64,000 bases of DNA from Faecalicatena contorta (GTDB taxonomy: Bacteria > Bacillota > Clostridia > Lachnospirales > Lachnospiraceae). A program made the position numbers and the translations under genes. The notes under the pieces were generated by a model. That model saw only the letters and a program-made list of their open reading frames with translations, had not been told where the DNA came from and did no database searches. Positions 1-6,922 of this stretch are shown here, one piece after another. The stretch is taken from positions 1 through 64,000 of the forward strand of contig NZ_JAFBIX010000018.1 in the NCBI RefSeq assembly GCF_021531895.1, in the 5' to 3' direction. Positions within the stretch are counted from its first letter, which is position 1; each line of letters opens with the position of its first letter.

Positions 1-42
1 ATTATATATCTTAAAAGGTTATTCTGTCAACGAAATAAAAAC

Positions 43-97
43 TTGACTTTAAATCTTACAGATGTAATAATATATAAAAATTACACTTGTAAGATTT
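43..97 (+). promoter_or_regulatory. Promoter with long inverted repeat (candidate operator)
   Basis: A TTGACT box at 43-48 is followed by TAATAA at 65-70 (16 bp) or TAATAT at 68-73. Two 18-bp arms, AAATCTTACAGATGTAAT (51-68) and its near-exact reverse complement at 80-97 (two mismatches), bracket the -10 region. The placement suggests a repressor or autoregulatory site for the winged-helix gene that starts at 122; that link is inference. Confidence 0.6.
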
Positions 98-121
98 GGA
101 ATATGAAAGGTTTTTATAAAA

Positions 122-544
122 ATGGGAAGGGTAGTTGTTGTAACATTTGATGAAAATGAGGAAGAAAAATTAAATGAATTATTACATTTTCTGTCTGCTA
201 AAAAATACTCTGAGATGCCTGGTAAACAAAATAGGGTACTTGATTATGGAGCATTAAAAATAAATGCGGAATATCGTTCTGTAGAAAGTAATGGTGAGCT
301 GGTTCAATTGACGAATTATGAATTTGAAATATTATATTTGCTGGCAAAAAATCCAGGACGGATATTTTCAAAGGAACAAATATATACACAGGTGTGGAAA
401 GAACCATATTATGGGGCAGAAGATAATGTTATGGGCATAATTCGGAGAATCAGAAAAAAGATTGAGCCAGATTCTGCAAAACCAAGATACATTTTAAATG
501 TATGGGGTATGGGATATAAATTTAATGGTGAATTGATGAAATGA
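122..544 (+). CDS. Orphan winged-helix (OmpR/PhoB-type) DNA-binding protein
   Basis: 140 aa. Residues about 40-138 match the C-terminal DNA-binding domain of OmpR/PhoB response regulators: a small beta sheet, LTNYEFEILYLLAKNPGRIFSKEQIY, a recognition helix (DNVMGIIRRIRKKI) and the terminal hairpin YILNVWGMGYKF. There is no receiver domain with a phosphorylatable Asp; the first 35 residues are short and charged. Such receiver-less regulators are common in Clostridia integrative elements. The next gene follows with a 58-nt gap and its own AGGAG site, so the two probably share a transcript. The inverted repeat around its promoter is a plausible autoregulatory target (inference). Family is clear; target genes unknown. 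Confidence 0.8.
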   Translation: MGRVVVVTFDENEEEKLNELLHFLSAKKYSEMPGKQNRVLDYGALKINAEYRSVESNGELVQLTNYEFEILYLLAKNPGRIFSKEQIYTQVWKEPYYGAEDNVMGIIRRIRKKIEPDSAKPRYILNVWGMGYKFNGELMK

Positions 545-602
545 TGGAATATAAAATTGGGCATAATAAGTAAAGATACCCAAAATAGCAGGAGAAATTT
601 TT

Positions 603-944
603 ATGGAAAATGATATTTGGAATGAAATATCCTCTTTTTTGAACCAGTTGCGTTGTGAGAATATAAACAGAGAAAGTTATATCTATTTCCAAGAACTTGC
701 AAATATTCAGTTGAAGAAGAAAATGGAAAAAGAAAAGGTGAATAAACTTCTCGATCATATAAGTAATGAGGACAGGGAGAAGTTGAAGCAATATGGAGAA
801 ATTTTGGAAGAAGAAGCGTTTGTGTCAGAACAAAGGGCATATTGTCAAGGATATGTAGATTGTATTCAGTTATTGGCTGGTTTAGGACTCTTGAAAAAAT
901 CGACGGATATGGAAAAAATAATTAGCGAGATGAAAAGCAATTAA
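603..944 (+). CDS. Small hypothetical coiled-coil protein
   Basis: 113 aa, start supported by AGGAG about 7 nt upstream. It is highly charged, mostly helical, with a Lys/Glu-rich stretch (KKKMEKEKVNKLLDHI) about residues 37-53 likely to form a coiled coil, and a C-terminal helix with AYCQGYVDCIQLLAGLGLL. No catalytic motif, signal peptide or membrane segment is visible. It resembles small uncharacterised proteins (DUF6809-like) carried by Lachnospiraceae mobile elements, but I am not certain of the family. It is downstream of the winged-helix gene and ends before a strong terminator at 1001-1050. Confidence 0.6.
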   Translation: MENDIWNEISSFLNQLRCENINRESYIYFQELANIQLKKKMEKEKVNKLLDHISNEDREKLKQYGEILEEEAFVSEQRAYCQGYVDCIQLLAGLGLLKKSTDMEKIISEMKSN

Positions 945-1000
945 GTGTGTTGTGGAGGAAAATGTAGTATTTGATAGATAAAAGGATGTTCGTAAAGAAG

Positions 1001-1050
1001 AAACAGTTATGTTATATCAAGTTGTAATGATATAGCATAACTGTTTTTAA
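1001..1050 (+). terminator. Strong intrinsic terminator
   Basis: An 18-bp stem, AAACAGTTATGTTATATC (1001-1018) against GATATAGCATAACTGTTT (1029-1046) with one G-U pair, is followed by a T tract. It ends the two-gene unit 122-944. It also sits beyond the end of the convergent XRE gene. Confidence 0.8.
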
Positions 1051-1125
1051 CATATGGTAATAGTATTTATTCCACTAATTTTAAATATCGGTAATTATCA
1101 GCTATTTATCGGTATTTTACAAGTT

Positions 1126-1488
1126 TTATTCTGTATCATTAGTAGTGTCTACGTTAGAAATAAAAGGATTAGAATCTAGCAAAGCTGTCGTAGTTGCAAG
1201 AATTACCTGTAACTGATAATCATTGCACTGATTTAAGAGCCGAAGAATCTGATCATATGTAGAATTATTTTTATTCTGATTTGGATAAACGTAGTCATCA
1301 GCAGAAATATTTAAAGTCTGCATGGTTTTACAAAATAATTCCAGACTGGGACCGCCTTTATGGCGTTCGAGGTCTCCAAGATAAGCCGCCGATATTCCGA
1401 GTTTTTCAGCAAGAGCTTCTTGTGTTAAATGCATTTCCATACGCCCTTGTTTTACTAAAGTGGCAAATAATGTTTTTGGAATATCCAT
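1126..1488 (-). CDS. XRE-family helix-turn-helix repressor
   Basis: 120 aa; the start at 1488 has GGAGG 8 nt upstream. Residues about 8-65 form a classic Cro/CI-type HTH (MHLTQEALAEKLGISAAYLGDLERHKGGPSLELFCKTMQTLNIS). The C-terminal 50 residues (YDQILRLLNQCNDYQLQVILATTTALLDS) look like a short dimerisation helix pair. It reads away from the sigma-like gene at 1974 and the shared region contains repeated GGGTAATAC-type motifs that may be its operators. By analogy with Tn916/Tn1549-type elements it may repress excision or transfer genes; this role is inferred. Confidence 0.85.
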   Translation of the reverse strand: MDIPKTLFATLVKQGRMEMHLTQEALAEKLGISAAYLGDLERHKGGPSLELFCKTMQTLNISADDYVYPNQNKNNSTYDQILRLLNQCNDYQLQVILATTTALLDSNPFISNVDTTNDTE

Positions 1489-1512
1489 GTTTATATACCT
1501 CCATAAACTTAG

Positions 1513-1815
1513 TGTATTACCCTAAATTTGAAAAGTGAAAAGGGTGTAACATTAGAAAAAATACAGGGTATTACCCAATGAATGAGAAAGCATACAAATC
1601 TCTTTCGGTTAAAAAAAACAGATTCCGAAAGAGCAGTATTTGTATGCTTATTTTCTTTTCCGGAATCTAACCGGAGAAAATATGGTTCTTAGCAAGAGTT
1701 CAGCTAAAAAATTCTGTTCAACAGAAGGTATTCAATTAAAAAAATCTCAACAATTTCATTAGTAAATGTTGGAATTGAAACTAGGGTAAGAGCCAATAAT
1801 GAATCCAGGGTAATA
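1513..1815. promoter_or_regulatory. Cluster of GGGTA/TACCC motifs, candidate repressor operators
   Basis: Copies read TATTACCC (1515-1522), GGGTGTAAC (1542-1550), the dyad GGGTATTACCC (1566-1576), GGGTAAG (1784-1790) and GGGTAATA (1808-1815). They lie upstream of the XRE gene on one side and of the sigma-like gene on the other. Autoregulation by the XRE protein is an inference. Confidence 0.5.
1590..1647. terminator. Long hairpin between divergent genes, possible terminator or attenuator
   Basis: GCATACAAAT plus CTCTTTCGG (1590-1608) pair perfectly with CCGAAAGAG (1625-1633) and ATTTGTATGC (1638-1647), with a small bulge; TTATTTTCTTTT follows on the plus strand. It could end a short plus-strand leader transcript before the gene at 1974. 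The rest of 1648-1935 shows no gene. Confidence 0.5.
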
Positions 1816-1935
1816 AAATATCGAATTAAATGCGTCCATAGGAGTGAAATCTGTCAGGGCGTTTTTTGTTACCTAAATATTGAGAATGAACAATTCCTAA
1901 CAAGGACGATTGTTCGTATTCGTGCCCCGCCTACT

Positions 1936-1966
1936 GATCTGAATTCAAAAAAATTCAGATCGGAGG
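1936..1966 (+). promoter_or_regulatory. Stem-loop abutting the ribosome site of the sigma-like gene
   Basis: A perfect 10-bp hairpin, GATCTGAATT (1936-1945) with AATTCAGATC (1952-1961), ends exactly where GGAGG (1962-1966) begins. It may control access to the ribosome site of the gene at 1974. Confidence 0.5.
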
Positions 1967-1973
1967 AAAGGAC

Positions 1974-2444
1974 ATGGAAGGCAGACAGCCAAAAAGAAGA
2001 AAAGATAAATACAACCCATATGAAATCTATAAGAAGGACGGAAAATATTATGTTTCATTTCATAATGGTGAAAAAGAGTACAAGGATTTGGAAATAGGAA
2101 AGAATGTATATGAAGCTTTTAATACGTTTGAATTGCAGGATGTGTCGCATATGAATGTTGTGGACAGGCATTTGGAACAGTCAGAAATCTGGGATTCCAG
2201 TTTATATGAACGAGTATTTCAGAAAGAGGAAGGTGTAGAGGATACTGTTCTGAATAAACTGGAAGCAGAACGGTTACATAGTGCAATCCAGCAGTTGTCG
2301 GAAATTCAGAGAAGACGATTGATGAAGTATTATTTTGAAGATAAGAATTATGAGCAGATTGCACAGGAAGAAGGCTGCTCTTTTCAGATGGTAGCAAAGT
2401 CTGTAAAAGCAGCAATCAGAAATTTGAAAAAGATTTTGAGATAG
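1974..2444 (+). CDS. Sigma-70 region-4-like regulator of an integrative element
   Basis: 156 aa, start set by GGAGG 8 nt upstream. Residues about 95-155 (NKLEAERLHSAIQQLSEIQRRRLMKYYFEDKNYEQIAQEEGCSFQMVAKSVKAAIRNLKKIL) are a sigma-factor region 4 helix-turn-helix; residues 1-90 contain a small Lys/Tyr-rich segment but no region 2, so it cannot act as a complete sigma factor. Proteins of this size sit a few genes upstream of xis and int in Tn916-like and Tn1549-like elements, where they drive regulation of the conjugation region. It is followed by a terminator. Family clear, exact role inferred. Confidence 0.8.
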   Translation: MEGRQPKRRKDKYNPYEIYKKDGKYYVSFHNGEKEYKDLEIGKNVYEAFNTFELQDVSHMNVVDRHLEQSEIWDSSLYERVFQKEEGVEDTVLNKLEAERLHSAIQQLSEIQRRRLMKYYFEDKNYEQIAQEEGCSFQMVAKSVKAAIRNLKKILR

Positions 2445-2470
2445 TGGGTTGAAAAATAGCGTTTAAGTGA

Positions 2471-2518
2471 GGAAACAGGTGGAAAGAGAAATATTCTGAT
2501 CCGCCTGTTTCTTCTTTT
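2471..2518 (+). terminator. Intrinsic terminator after the sigma-like gene
   Basis: GAAACAGGTGG (2472-2482) pairs with CCGCCTGTTTC (2501-2511) with one G-U pair and is followed by TTCTTTTG. Confidence 0.7.
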
Positions 2519-3037
2519 GTCACGAAAAGACTGGGGAGCGGGACGAACCTTGACAAATTCATATACATTCATCAGACACATTCCTGTTGTTATCGTGATG
2601 AGCGTAAGCCACATTAACAGATACGCCATAACACAGGCTGGGTAAAGACAGCGAAATCCCACCCGTATACTTCCTTTTGATTTCAGTTTGTATTACCCGG
2701 ACTGTTGAGCGAAAAATATCTGGTTATAACTGTCAGATTGCTTCTAGCAGGGCGATGACAGACAACAGGCATAATGATACTCCTGTCCGGTCATAAAGTC
2801 GTGTATACAAAATATTTCTTTGATGCCGCAACAAGTGAGGGCAGCTTCAGGAGATCCCTGGAGAGGAAAACTCCTAATCCCATATATTTATTTTAGATAA
2901 AATCCTGTGGAGCTGATTAGCAGTCAGCCGTCTGATGATTTCCCAATTACAAGTCGGGGCGTCGGGGACAAATAGGCTTGTATTTTACATATTTAGGGAT
3001 AACAACAGTTAGAAAGACGAGAGGAGATAAAGCAAAG
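2519..3037. other. Gene-free spacer before mazF
   Basis: I see no supported gene, strong terminator or clear antitoxin here. Open frames present lack ribosome sites and family motifs. This is where an upstream antitoxin for the MazF gene would be expected; none is visible. Confidence 0.5.
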
Positions 3038-3559
3038 ATGGAAGATAGAAACGTCAGGCGTGGGGATATTTATCACGCCGACCTTGATCCTGTATTTGGA
3101 AGTGAACAGGGCGGTTATCGTCCGGTGCTGGTGATTCAGAATAATATAGGAAATAAATACAGTCCGACAGTGATCGTGGCAGCAATTACTAGTAAAGAAA
3201 AAATGAAACTGCCGACACACATTGCAGTCCCGGAAATGGAAGGTTTGGAAAAGGATTCTGTAGTGCTGTTGGAGCAGCTTAGAACTTTAGATAAAAGACG
3301 GTTGGAAAATTATGTGTGTACCTTAGATTGTACTGAAATGGAGAAAATCAATAAAGCAATCCGAAGAAGTACCGGGATACCGAAGATCATTGAAAAACCG
3401 TTGGTCGTGAGCCTGTGCAGAGTATGTGCAGGCAATTTTTATGATGTGCCGGGATATTATATCCGGCGAGTGAATCCAGAACAGCGATATAAGGATACTT
3501 GTATGTTTTGCAATATCAGAAAAGGATATGACTATTATATAGGAAAGAAGCGAGTGTGA
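3038..3559 (+). CDS. mazF: Orphan MazF/PemK-family toxin with C-terminal cysteine extension
   Basis: 173 aa from the ATG at 3038, chosen because GAGGAG precedes it and the MazF fold starts there (RRGDIYHADLDPVFGSEQGGYRPVLVIQNN). Known MazF endoribonucleases cleave mRNA; typical members are about 110-120 aa and end near the helix EKINKAIRRSTGI seen here. This one continues for about 50 residues with CRVCAGNFYD and, 25 residues later, CMFCNIRKGYDYY, a pair of CxxC knuckles that looks like a zinc ribbon. No antitoxin gene is adjacent upstream; downstream, 10 nt away, is the excisionase. The gene is placed inside the xis-int module of the integrative element, so it may affect element stability. 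Family confident; activity and partner unknown. Confidence 0.85.
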   Translation: MEDRNVRRGDIYHADLDPVFGSEQGGYRPVLVIQNNIGNKYSPTVIVAAITSKEKMKLPTHIAVPEMEGLEKDSVVLLEQLRTLDKRRLENYVCTLDCTEMEKINKAIRRSTGIPKIIEKPLVVSLCRVCAGNFYDVPGYYIRRVNPEQRYKDTCMFCNIRKGYDYYIGKKRV

Positions 3560-3568
3560 GGGTAGTAT

Positions 3569-3751
3569 ATGGAGCAAGAAAAGGTACTTTTAAATGTAGA
3601 AGAAACAGCAGCTTACTTGAATCTTGGGATGACGAAAACTAGAGAATTGATGAGAGAAAATGAAAAAATATTTGTTGTCAGAATTGGCAATCGTAATTAT
3701 GCACATAAGCTCTTACTCGATAAATGGCTGTTGGCACAGGTCAGAAAGTAA
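3569..3751 (+). CDS. xis: Excisionase (Tn916 Xis type)
   Basis: 60 aa, a usual length for Tn916-type Xis (about 67 aa). It has the winged-helix pattern LNVEETAAYLNLGMTKTRELMRENEKIFVVRIGNRNYAHKLLLDKWL, with a DNA-recognition helix (TKTRELM) and a wing (RIGNRNYAH). It would bend element-end DNA and steer the integrase towards excision. GAGGG precedes the start, and int follows 100 nt later. The adjacency to int and the family pattern make the assignment firm. Confidence 0.88.
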   Translation: MEQEKVLLNVEETAAYLNLGMTKTRELMRENEKIFVVRIGNRNYAHKLLLDKWLLAQVRK

Positions 3752-3758
3752 GTCAAGA

Positions 3759-3779
3759 ATGCGAAACAAAAATTCGCAT
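3759..3779 (+). promoter_or_regulatory. Small hairpin between xis and int
   Basis: ATGCGAA (3759-3765) and TTCGCAT (3773-3779) form a perfect 7-bp stem followed by GTTTGTTTTG. It could be a weak attenuator that lowers integrase expression relative to excisionase. Confidence 0.4.
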
Positions 3780-3851
3780 GTTTGTTTTGCACGTTTATGA
3801 ATGGTAATTTGAAGGAGCAACAGATAAGAAGTTTTTCAGGAGGAAACAATT

Positions 3852-5099
3852 ATGGCAAAAGCATTACCAAGAGGAGTTAGAGAGAAGAACGGTTCATATG
3901 AAGCAAGAGCGGTTGTAAACGGAATTAGAATCAATTTATATGGAACAGATCTAAATGAACTGATGGAAGAATTTGAAAAGGCAAAAGAAAATGCCAGGGA
4001 TACATTGGATTATAGAAAAACCAGAATCACATTGAATGAGTGGTTTGAAGAATGGTTTTCAGAGGTAAAGCAACACCGGGTGAAGGAAACGAGTATTGCA
4101 CCGATGAAAAATAATTTCAAAAGAACATTTGGCTTTTATATTGGTTCAATGAAGTTGAAAGATATTAAACCGTTGGATGTTCAGAGAGCATTAAATGCAA
4201 TGGAACAGAATTATGTATCGCACAGTGCAATGCGAGAAGCATTGGGGCGTTTAAGAGAATGCTTAGATTTTGCATTAGGAAACCAATTGATTAAAGTAAA
4301 TCCATGTTTGATTGTAGAAGTACCATGGACATTTAAACAATCAAAAGAAGAAATTGCATTAACCCAGGAAGAACAGGACAATTTCCTGAGTGAGATGGAG
4401 GATAGCTGGTATAAAGAAATGTTTTATTTCATGTGTCTGACAGGTGTCCGAGTTGGAGAACTTGGTGGAATGAAATGGAGCGATATAGATTTTAAAAAGA
4501 AAGTAGTTCACGTCAGACGTTCCTTGAGTTGTAGTTATTATAATGGAGAAAAGAGAATGATGCTTGTAACTCCTAAAACGGTAAATTCAATCAGAGAGAT
4601 TCCGTTTTTAGGAGAAATGGAAGAAATATTAAAAGCTCAGAAGAAAAAACAGAATAAGCTAAAAGAGGAACTGGGCAGTCGCTGGAGAAGTACGGATGAT
4701 TTAAAAGATTTGGTATTTACAACAGGTATGGGAAGTCCCTGTGTCAGATATGTTGTAGAGAAAGAAATAAAAAAGGCTTTAAAGAGAATGAGAGAAAAAG
4801 AAGGAGTTCTGGCAGTACAAGAAAATAGAGAACCCAGAGAGATCAGGGACTTCCACCCACATAGTTTACGACATACGTTTGCTACAAGATGCTTTGAAAA
4901 GAAAATGGAACCGAAGGTTGTCCAGAGGTTGATGGGACATTCGAGTATCAGCATCACATTAAACATTTATACACATGTCTTGGATAATATAATGGAAGAA
5001 GAAATTAAGAAATTTGGAGTGGCGAAGACACAGACACCGGAAGAATATTATAATGAAGAAATTCGAAAAGTGAGAATTTCAGCTATGAGTCATTGCTGA
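3852..5099 (+). CDS. int: Tyrosine recombinase, integrative element integrase
   Basis: 415 aa, close to Tn916 Int (405 aa). Residues 1-50 form an arm-type DNA-binding domain (YEARAVVNGIRINLYGTDLNE), 55-165 a SAM-like core-binding domain, and 170-400 the catalytic domain. The active-site set is complete: R200 (TGVRVGELGG), K242 (TPKT), H337 and R340 (HSLRHTF), H363 (MGHSS) and Y373 (NIYTHV). CAGGAGG precedes the start. It is the last gene of the element, oriented outwards, so the attachment site should lie shortly after 5099. The protein looks intact and should be active. Confidence 0.95.
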   Translation: MAKALPRGVREKNGSYEARAVVNGIRINLYGTDLNELMEEFEKAKENARDTLDYRKTRITLNEWFEEWFSEVKQHRVKETSIAPMKNNFKRTFGFYIGSMKLKDIKPLDVQRALNAMEQNYVSHSAMREALGRLRECLDFALGNQLIKVNPCLIVEVPWTFKQSKEEIALTQEEQDNFLSEMEDSWYKEMFYFMCLTGVRVGELGGMKWSDIDFKKKVVHVRRSLSCSYYNGEKRMMLVTPKTVNSIREIPFLGEMEEILKAQKKKQNKLKEELGSRWRSTDDLKDLVFTTGMGSPCVRYVVEKEIKKALKRMREKEGVLAVQENREPREIRDFHPHSLRHTFATRCFEKKMEPKVVQRLMGHSSISITLNIYTHVLDNIMEEEIKKFGVAKTQTPEEYYNEEIRKVRISAMSHC

Positions 5100-5100
5100 T

Positions 5101-5138
5101 TATAAAGTTGGGGAACGAAAATACTCCCCAACTTTATA
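5101..5138 (+). terminator. Terminator-like hairpin after int
   Basis: A perfect 14-bp stem, TATAAAGTTGGGGA (5101-5114) with TCCCCAACTTTATA (5125-5138), loop of 10 nt, followed by AAAAAGGATT rather than a T run. It ends int transcription or forms part of the element-end repeat set. Confidence 0.6.
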
Positions 5139-5224
5139 AAAAGGATTCCCCAAATAAGAAAAAATGAAATTGAAATCAAGCAACAAATGCTCAGAATCAT
5201 TCCCCAACTTAAAAAATTGGGGAA
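5108..5224. repeat. Cluster of TTGGGGAA / TTCCCCAA motifs at the element end
   Basis: Exact copies occur at 5108-5115, 5146-5153, 5200-5207 and 5217-5224, with a 7/8 copy at 5125-5131. The last two form an 8-bp hairpin. Repeated short motifs next to an integrase gene resemble arm-type binding sites for Int or Xis; the att core itself cannot be named because the other end is outside the window. Confidence 0.55.
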
Positions 5225-5384
5225 CACAGGAAATCGTTAATTAGCCGGAAAGACCAATTTCTTGAAAATACTGATAAATACATAGCTGTATTATATATAA
5301 GTAGCAATACAGGCAGAATATAATTTCAAAGTTCACAAATCAGGCTGGAATGTAATCCAAAAGTCGCAAATCAGATGAACGCAT

Positions 5385-5401
5385 AATGCAAACTTTGCAT
5401 T
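5385..5401. repeat. Perfect 17-nt dyad
   Basis: AATGCAAA (5385-5392), one central C, then TTTGCATT (5394-5401). It lies between the integrase gene and the next terminator and could be a recombination core or a protein-binding dyad; nothing more can be said from one copy. Confidence 0.4.
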
Positions 5402-5420
5402 AGAATTATGATGAAGATAG

Positions 5421-5462
5421 ACCCCTATAAATAGTGATTATGCTATTTATAGGGGTTTTCTG
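5421..5462 (+). terminator. Strong intrinsic terminator
   Basis: A perfect 14-bp stem, ACCCCTATAAATAG (5421-5434) with CTATTTATAGGGGT (5443-5456), then TTTCTGTTCTT. No gene immediately precedes it, so it may belong to a chromosomal transcript displaced by the element insertion. Confidence 0.8.
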
Positions 5463-5480
5463 TTCTTATGGAAAATATCT

Positions 5481-5511
5481 TTGAATGAATACATATAATA
5501 AAGGATAATAT
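5481..5511 (+). promoter_or_regulatory. Promoter for the candidate small RNA
   Basis: TTGAAT (5481-5486), 19 bp, TAATAT (5506-5511). Transcription would start near 5518, just ahead of the duplicated hairpins. Confidence 0.5.
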
Positions 5512-5517
5512 ACTTAT

Positions 5518-5660
5518 AAAAAGAGATATTAATTATGGTCGGGTCAGAGACCTAAAACCTGTCTCAGCGGTCGGGATGGAGACTGAAAACCCATTCCATC
5601 GCAGAATAAACTGTGAAAAAATAGTAAGAGGATGGCTACCCAGTCATCCTTTTACTTTTC
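5518..5660 (+). ncRNA. Candidate structured small RNA with two tandem related hairpins
   Basis: Two tandem units begin with GGTCGGG: 5537-5568 and 5569-5602. Each carries a GAGAC...AAAACC core (GAGACCTAAAACC and GAGACTGAAAACC) enclosed by a short stem: GAGAC/GTCTC (5547-5551 with 5561-5565) and GATGGA/TCCATC (5575-5580 with 5595-5600). Arm sequences differ while loops are alike. A 9-bp terminator stem (5629-5637 with 5642-5650, loop ACCC) followed by TTTACTTTT ends the unit; a promoter lies upstream. A broken small gene starts at 5671 behind GGAGGGG, so the RNA could equally be a leader that controls it. I do not recognise the family. Confidence 0.5.
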
Positions 5661-5670
5661 GGAGGGGTTA

Positions 5671-5871
5671 GTGGAAGAACAAAAGAGTTTTAATAAATGA
5701 TATGAAGGAACATTAGATGAATCCGATATATTTAAAGATAATACACAATACATGAGAACTGCTTTGGTTGCGGCAAGCGCTTTGTTCTCAGATTTGGGGG
5801 ATAAACGAAAGTCGGAGTATTTAGAGAAGATAGTTTTTGACAATACCTTATTACCAAATGAGGTAAAATGA
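5671..5871 (+). pseudogene. Small gene of unknown function, interrupted by one TGA
   Basis: A GTG at 5671 preceded by GGAGGGG opens a 66-codon frame that reads EEQKSFNK, then TGA at 5698-5700, then YEGTLDESDIFKDNTQYMRTALVAASALFSDLGDKRKSEYLEKIVFDNTLLPNEVK. The residues after the stop keep good coding character, so the simplest view is a TGG to TGA change in an old gene. Its stop codon overlaps the next start (ATGA), the mark of a former two-gene operon. The family is not recognised. Confidence 0.6.
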
Positions 5872-6181
5872 ATTATATAAAAAATCAAATTTTACAGAAT
5901 AATGCGATCGAAGCAAGGGCAAGGGCGATTAGATATTGTGACTATATTTTAGAGGGAAAGGCAACTCTGGAATATCGTAAACACTTTGTGTCTGTGCTTC
6001 ACAATTCCGTAGAATTATTTGTAAAACAGTTAATGTTAAAAGCTATCGTTTTACTTATGAGATTATGGAATTTGCAAGAAAAATCAGTAATCAGCCATCG
6101 CTTGAAATGGTGGAACGCCATGGCAAGCAGCCGAAATCCATATATTGTGAAAATATTGATAGTCAGATTCAAATTCTTTAG
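5868..6181 (+). pseudogene. Second gene of the broken pair, frameshifted
   Basis: The first frame reads MNYIKNQILQNNAIEARAR and continues to HNSVELFVKQLML near 6040. The natural continuation is in another frame: KSYRFTYEIMEFARKISNQP followed by SLEMVERHGKQPKSIYCENI, ending at TAG 6179-6181. The two halves in different frames point to a small deletion or indel near 6040. The N-terminal half is helical and reminiscent of HEPN-like proteins, but this is a weak impression. It follows the previous broken gene with a 4-nt overlap. Confidence 0.55.
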
Positions 6182-6192
6182 GGATAATATAC

Positions 6193-6243
6193 TTGACAAA
6201 TAAACGACCGTTCACTAAAATGAATGTAAACGACCGTTCACTA
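6193..6243 (+). promoter_or_regulatory. Promoter and TetR operator repeats
   Basis: TTGACA (6193-6198), 17 bp, TAAAAT (6216-6221) is close to consensus. Two identical 16-bp direct repeats AAACGACCGTTCACTA lie at 6202-6217 and 6228-6243, one filling the spacer and one just after the -10. This arrangement fits autorepression by the TetR protein that follows. Confidence 0.75.
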
Positions 6244-6288
6244 CAGCGAAGAAGGGAATTCAGTTACTATATTGTGGAGGGATATAAT

Positions 6289-6921
6289 ATGGTGGATACG
6301 AGGGAAAAGATATTGATGACAGCATTACAGTTATTTGCAAAAGATGGGTATGAAGCTGTTTCTGTTAGAACCATTGCAGAGGAACTCGATATGACGAAAG
6401 GTGCTTTATACAGGCATTATAAAAACAAGCGTGATATCTTTGATTGCATTGTAGAAAGAATGATACAGATTGATGCTCAAAGAGCAAGGGAATACCATAT
6501 GCCGGATGAGGCATATGATACTAAGCCGGATGTTTATGAAAATACTACTTTGCAGAGTATTCAAAAGTATACCGTTGAACAATTTAGGTTCTGGACAGAA
6601 GATGAGTTTGCATCCTACTTTCGTAAAATGTTAACTTTGGAACAATACCGGAATAAAGAAATGGCAGAACTTTACAGCCAGTGTATTGTCGAAGGACCGG
6701 TTGCCTATATGGAAGATCTGTTCCGTGAACTGATTCAGAAAGAGGTATTGAAAGAGGAAAATCCCAGACAGCTTGCAGTAGAATATTTCGCCCCACTTTT
6801 TCTTCTTATCAGTATGTACGATAAAAGCGGAGAAGGTGAGGATTATGCTACAATTCTCAGCAATCATGTAAAACACTTTACTGAGAATTACGTTAAGGAT
6901 TCAGGAGAGGAACAAGAGTAA
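6289..6921 (+). CDS. TetR/AcrR-family transcriptional regulator
   Basis: 210 aa from the ATG at 6289, chosen because GGAGG (6276-6280) precedes it; a longer frame back to 6193 would start inside the -35 box. The N-terminal TetR HTH is clear (TREKILMTALQLFAKDGYEAVSVRTIAEELDMTKGALYRHYKNKRDIFD, residues about 4-52). The C-terminal ligand domain is helical and of AcrR-like length. The direct repeats in its promoter are probable operators. The rsgA-like gene begins 2 nt after its stop, so both share a transcript. Ligand unknown. Confidence 0.9.
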   Translation: MVDTREKILMTALQLFAKDGYEAVSVRTIAEELDMTKGALYRHYKNKRDIFDCIVERMIQIDAQRAREYHMPDEAYDTKPDVYENTTLQSIQKYTVEQFRFWTEDEFASYFRKMLTLEQYRNKEMAELYSQCIVEGPVAYMEDLFRELIQKEVLKEENPRQLAVEYFAPLFLLISMYDKSGEGEDYATILSNHVKHFTENYVKDSGEEQE

Positions 6922-6922
6922 T

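Noticed and set aside
2384-2662. Minus-strand open frame of 92 codons after the sigma-like gene
   Set aside because: It overlaps the sigma-like gene and its terminator, has no ribosome site, and its protein has no family features.
5698-5700. In-frame TGA as possible selenocysteine
   Set aside because: No SECIS-like stem directly follows and the context NK-TGA-YEG fits a lost Trp codon; the partner gene is also broken.
6193-6288. N-terminal extension of the TetR protein from TTG 6193
   Set aside because: That TTG is the -35 box of a consensus promoter, and the extension contains the operator repeats; the GGAGG-preceded ATG at 6289 starts the HTH.
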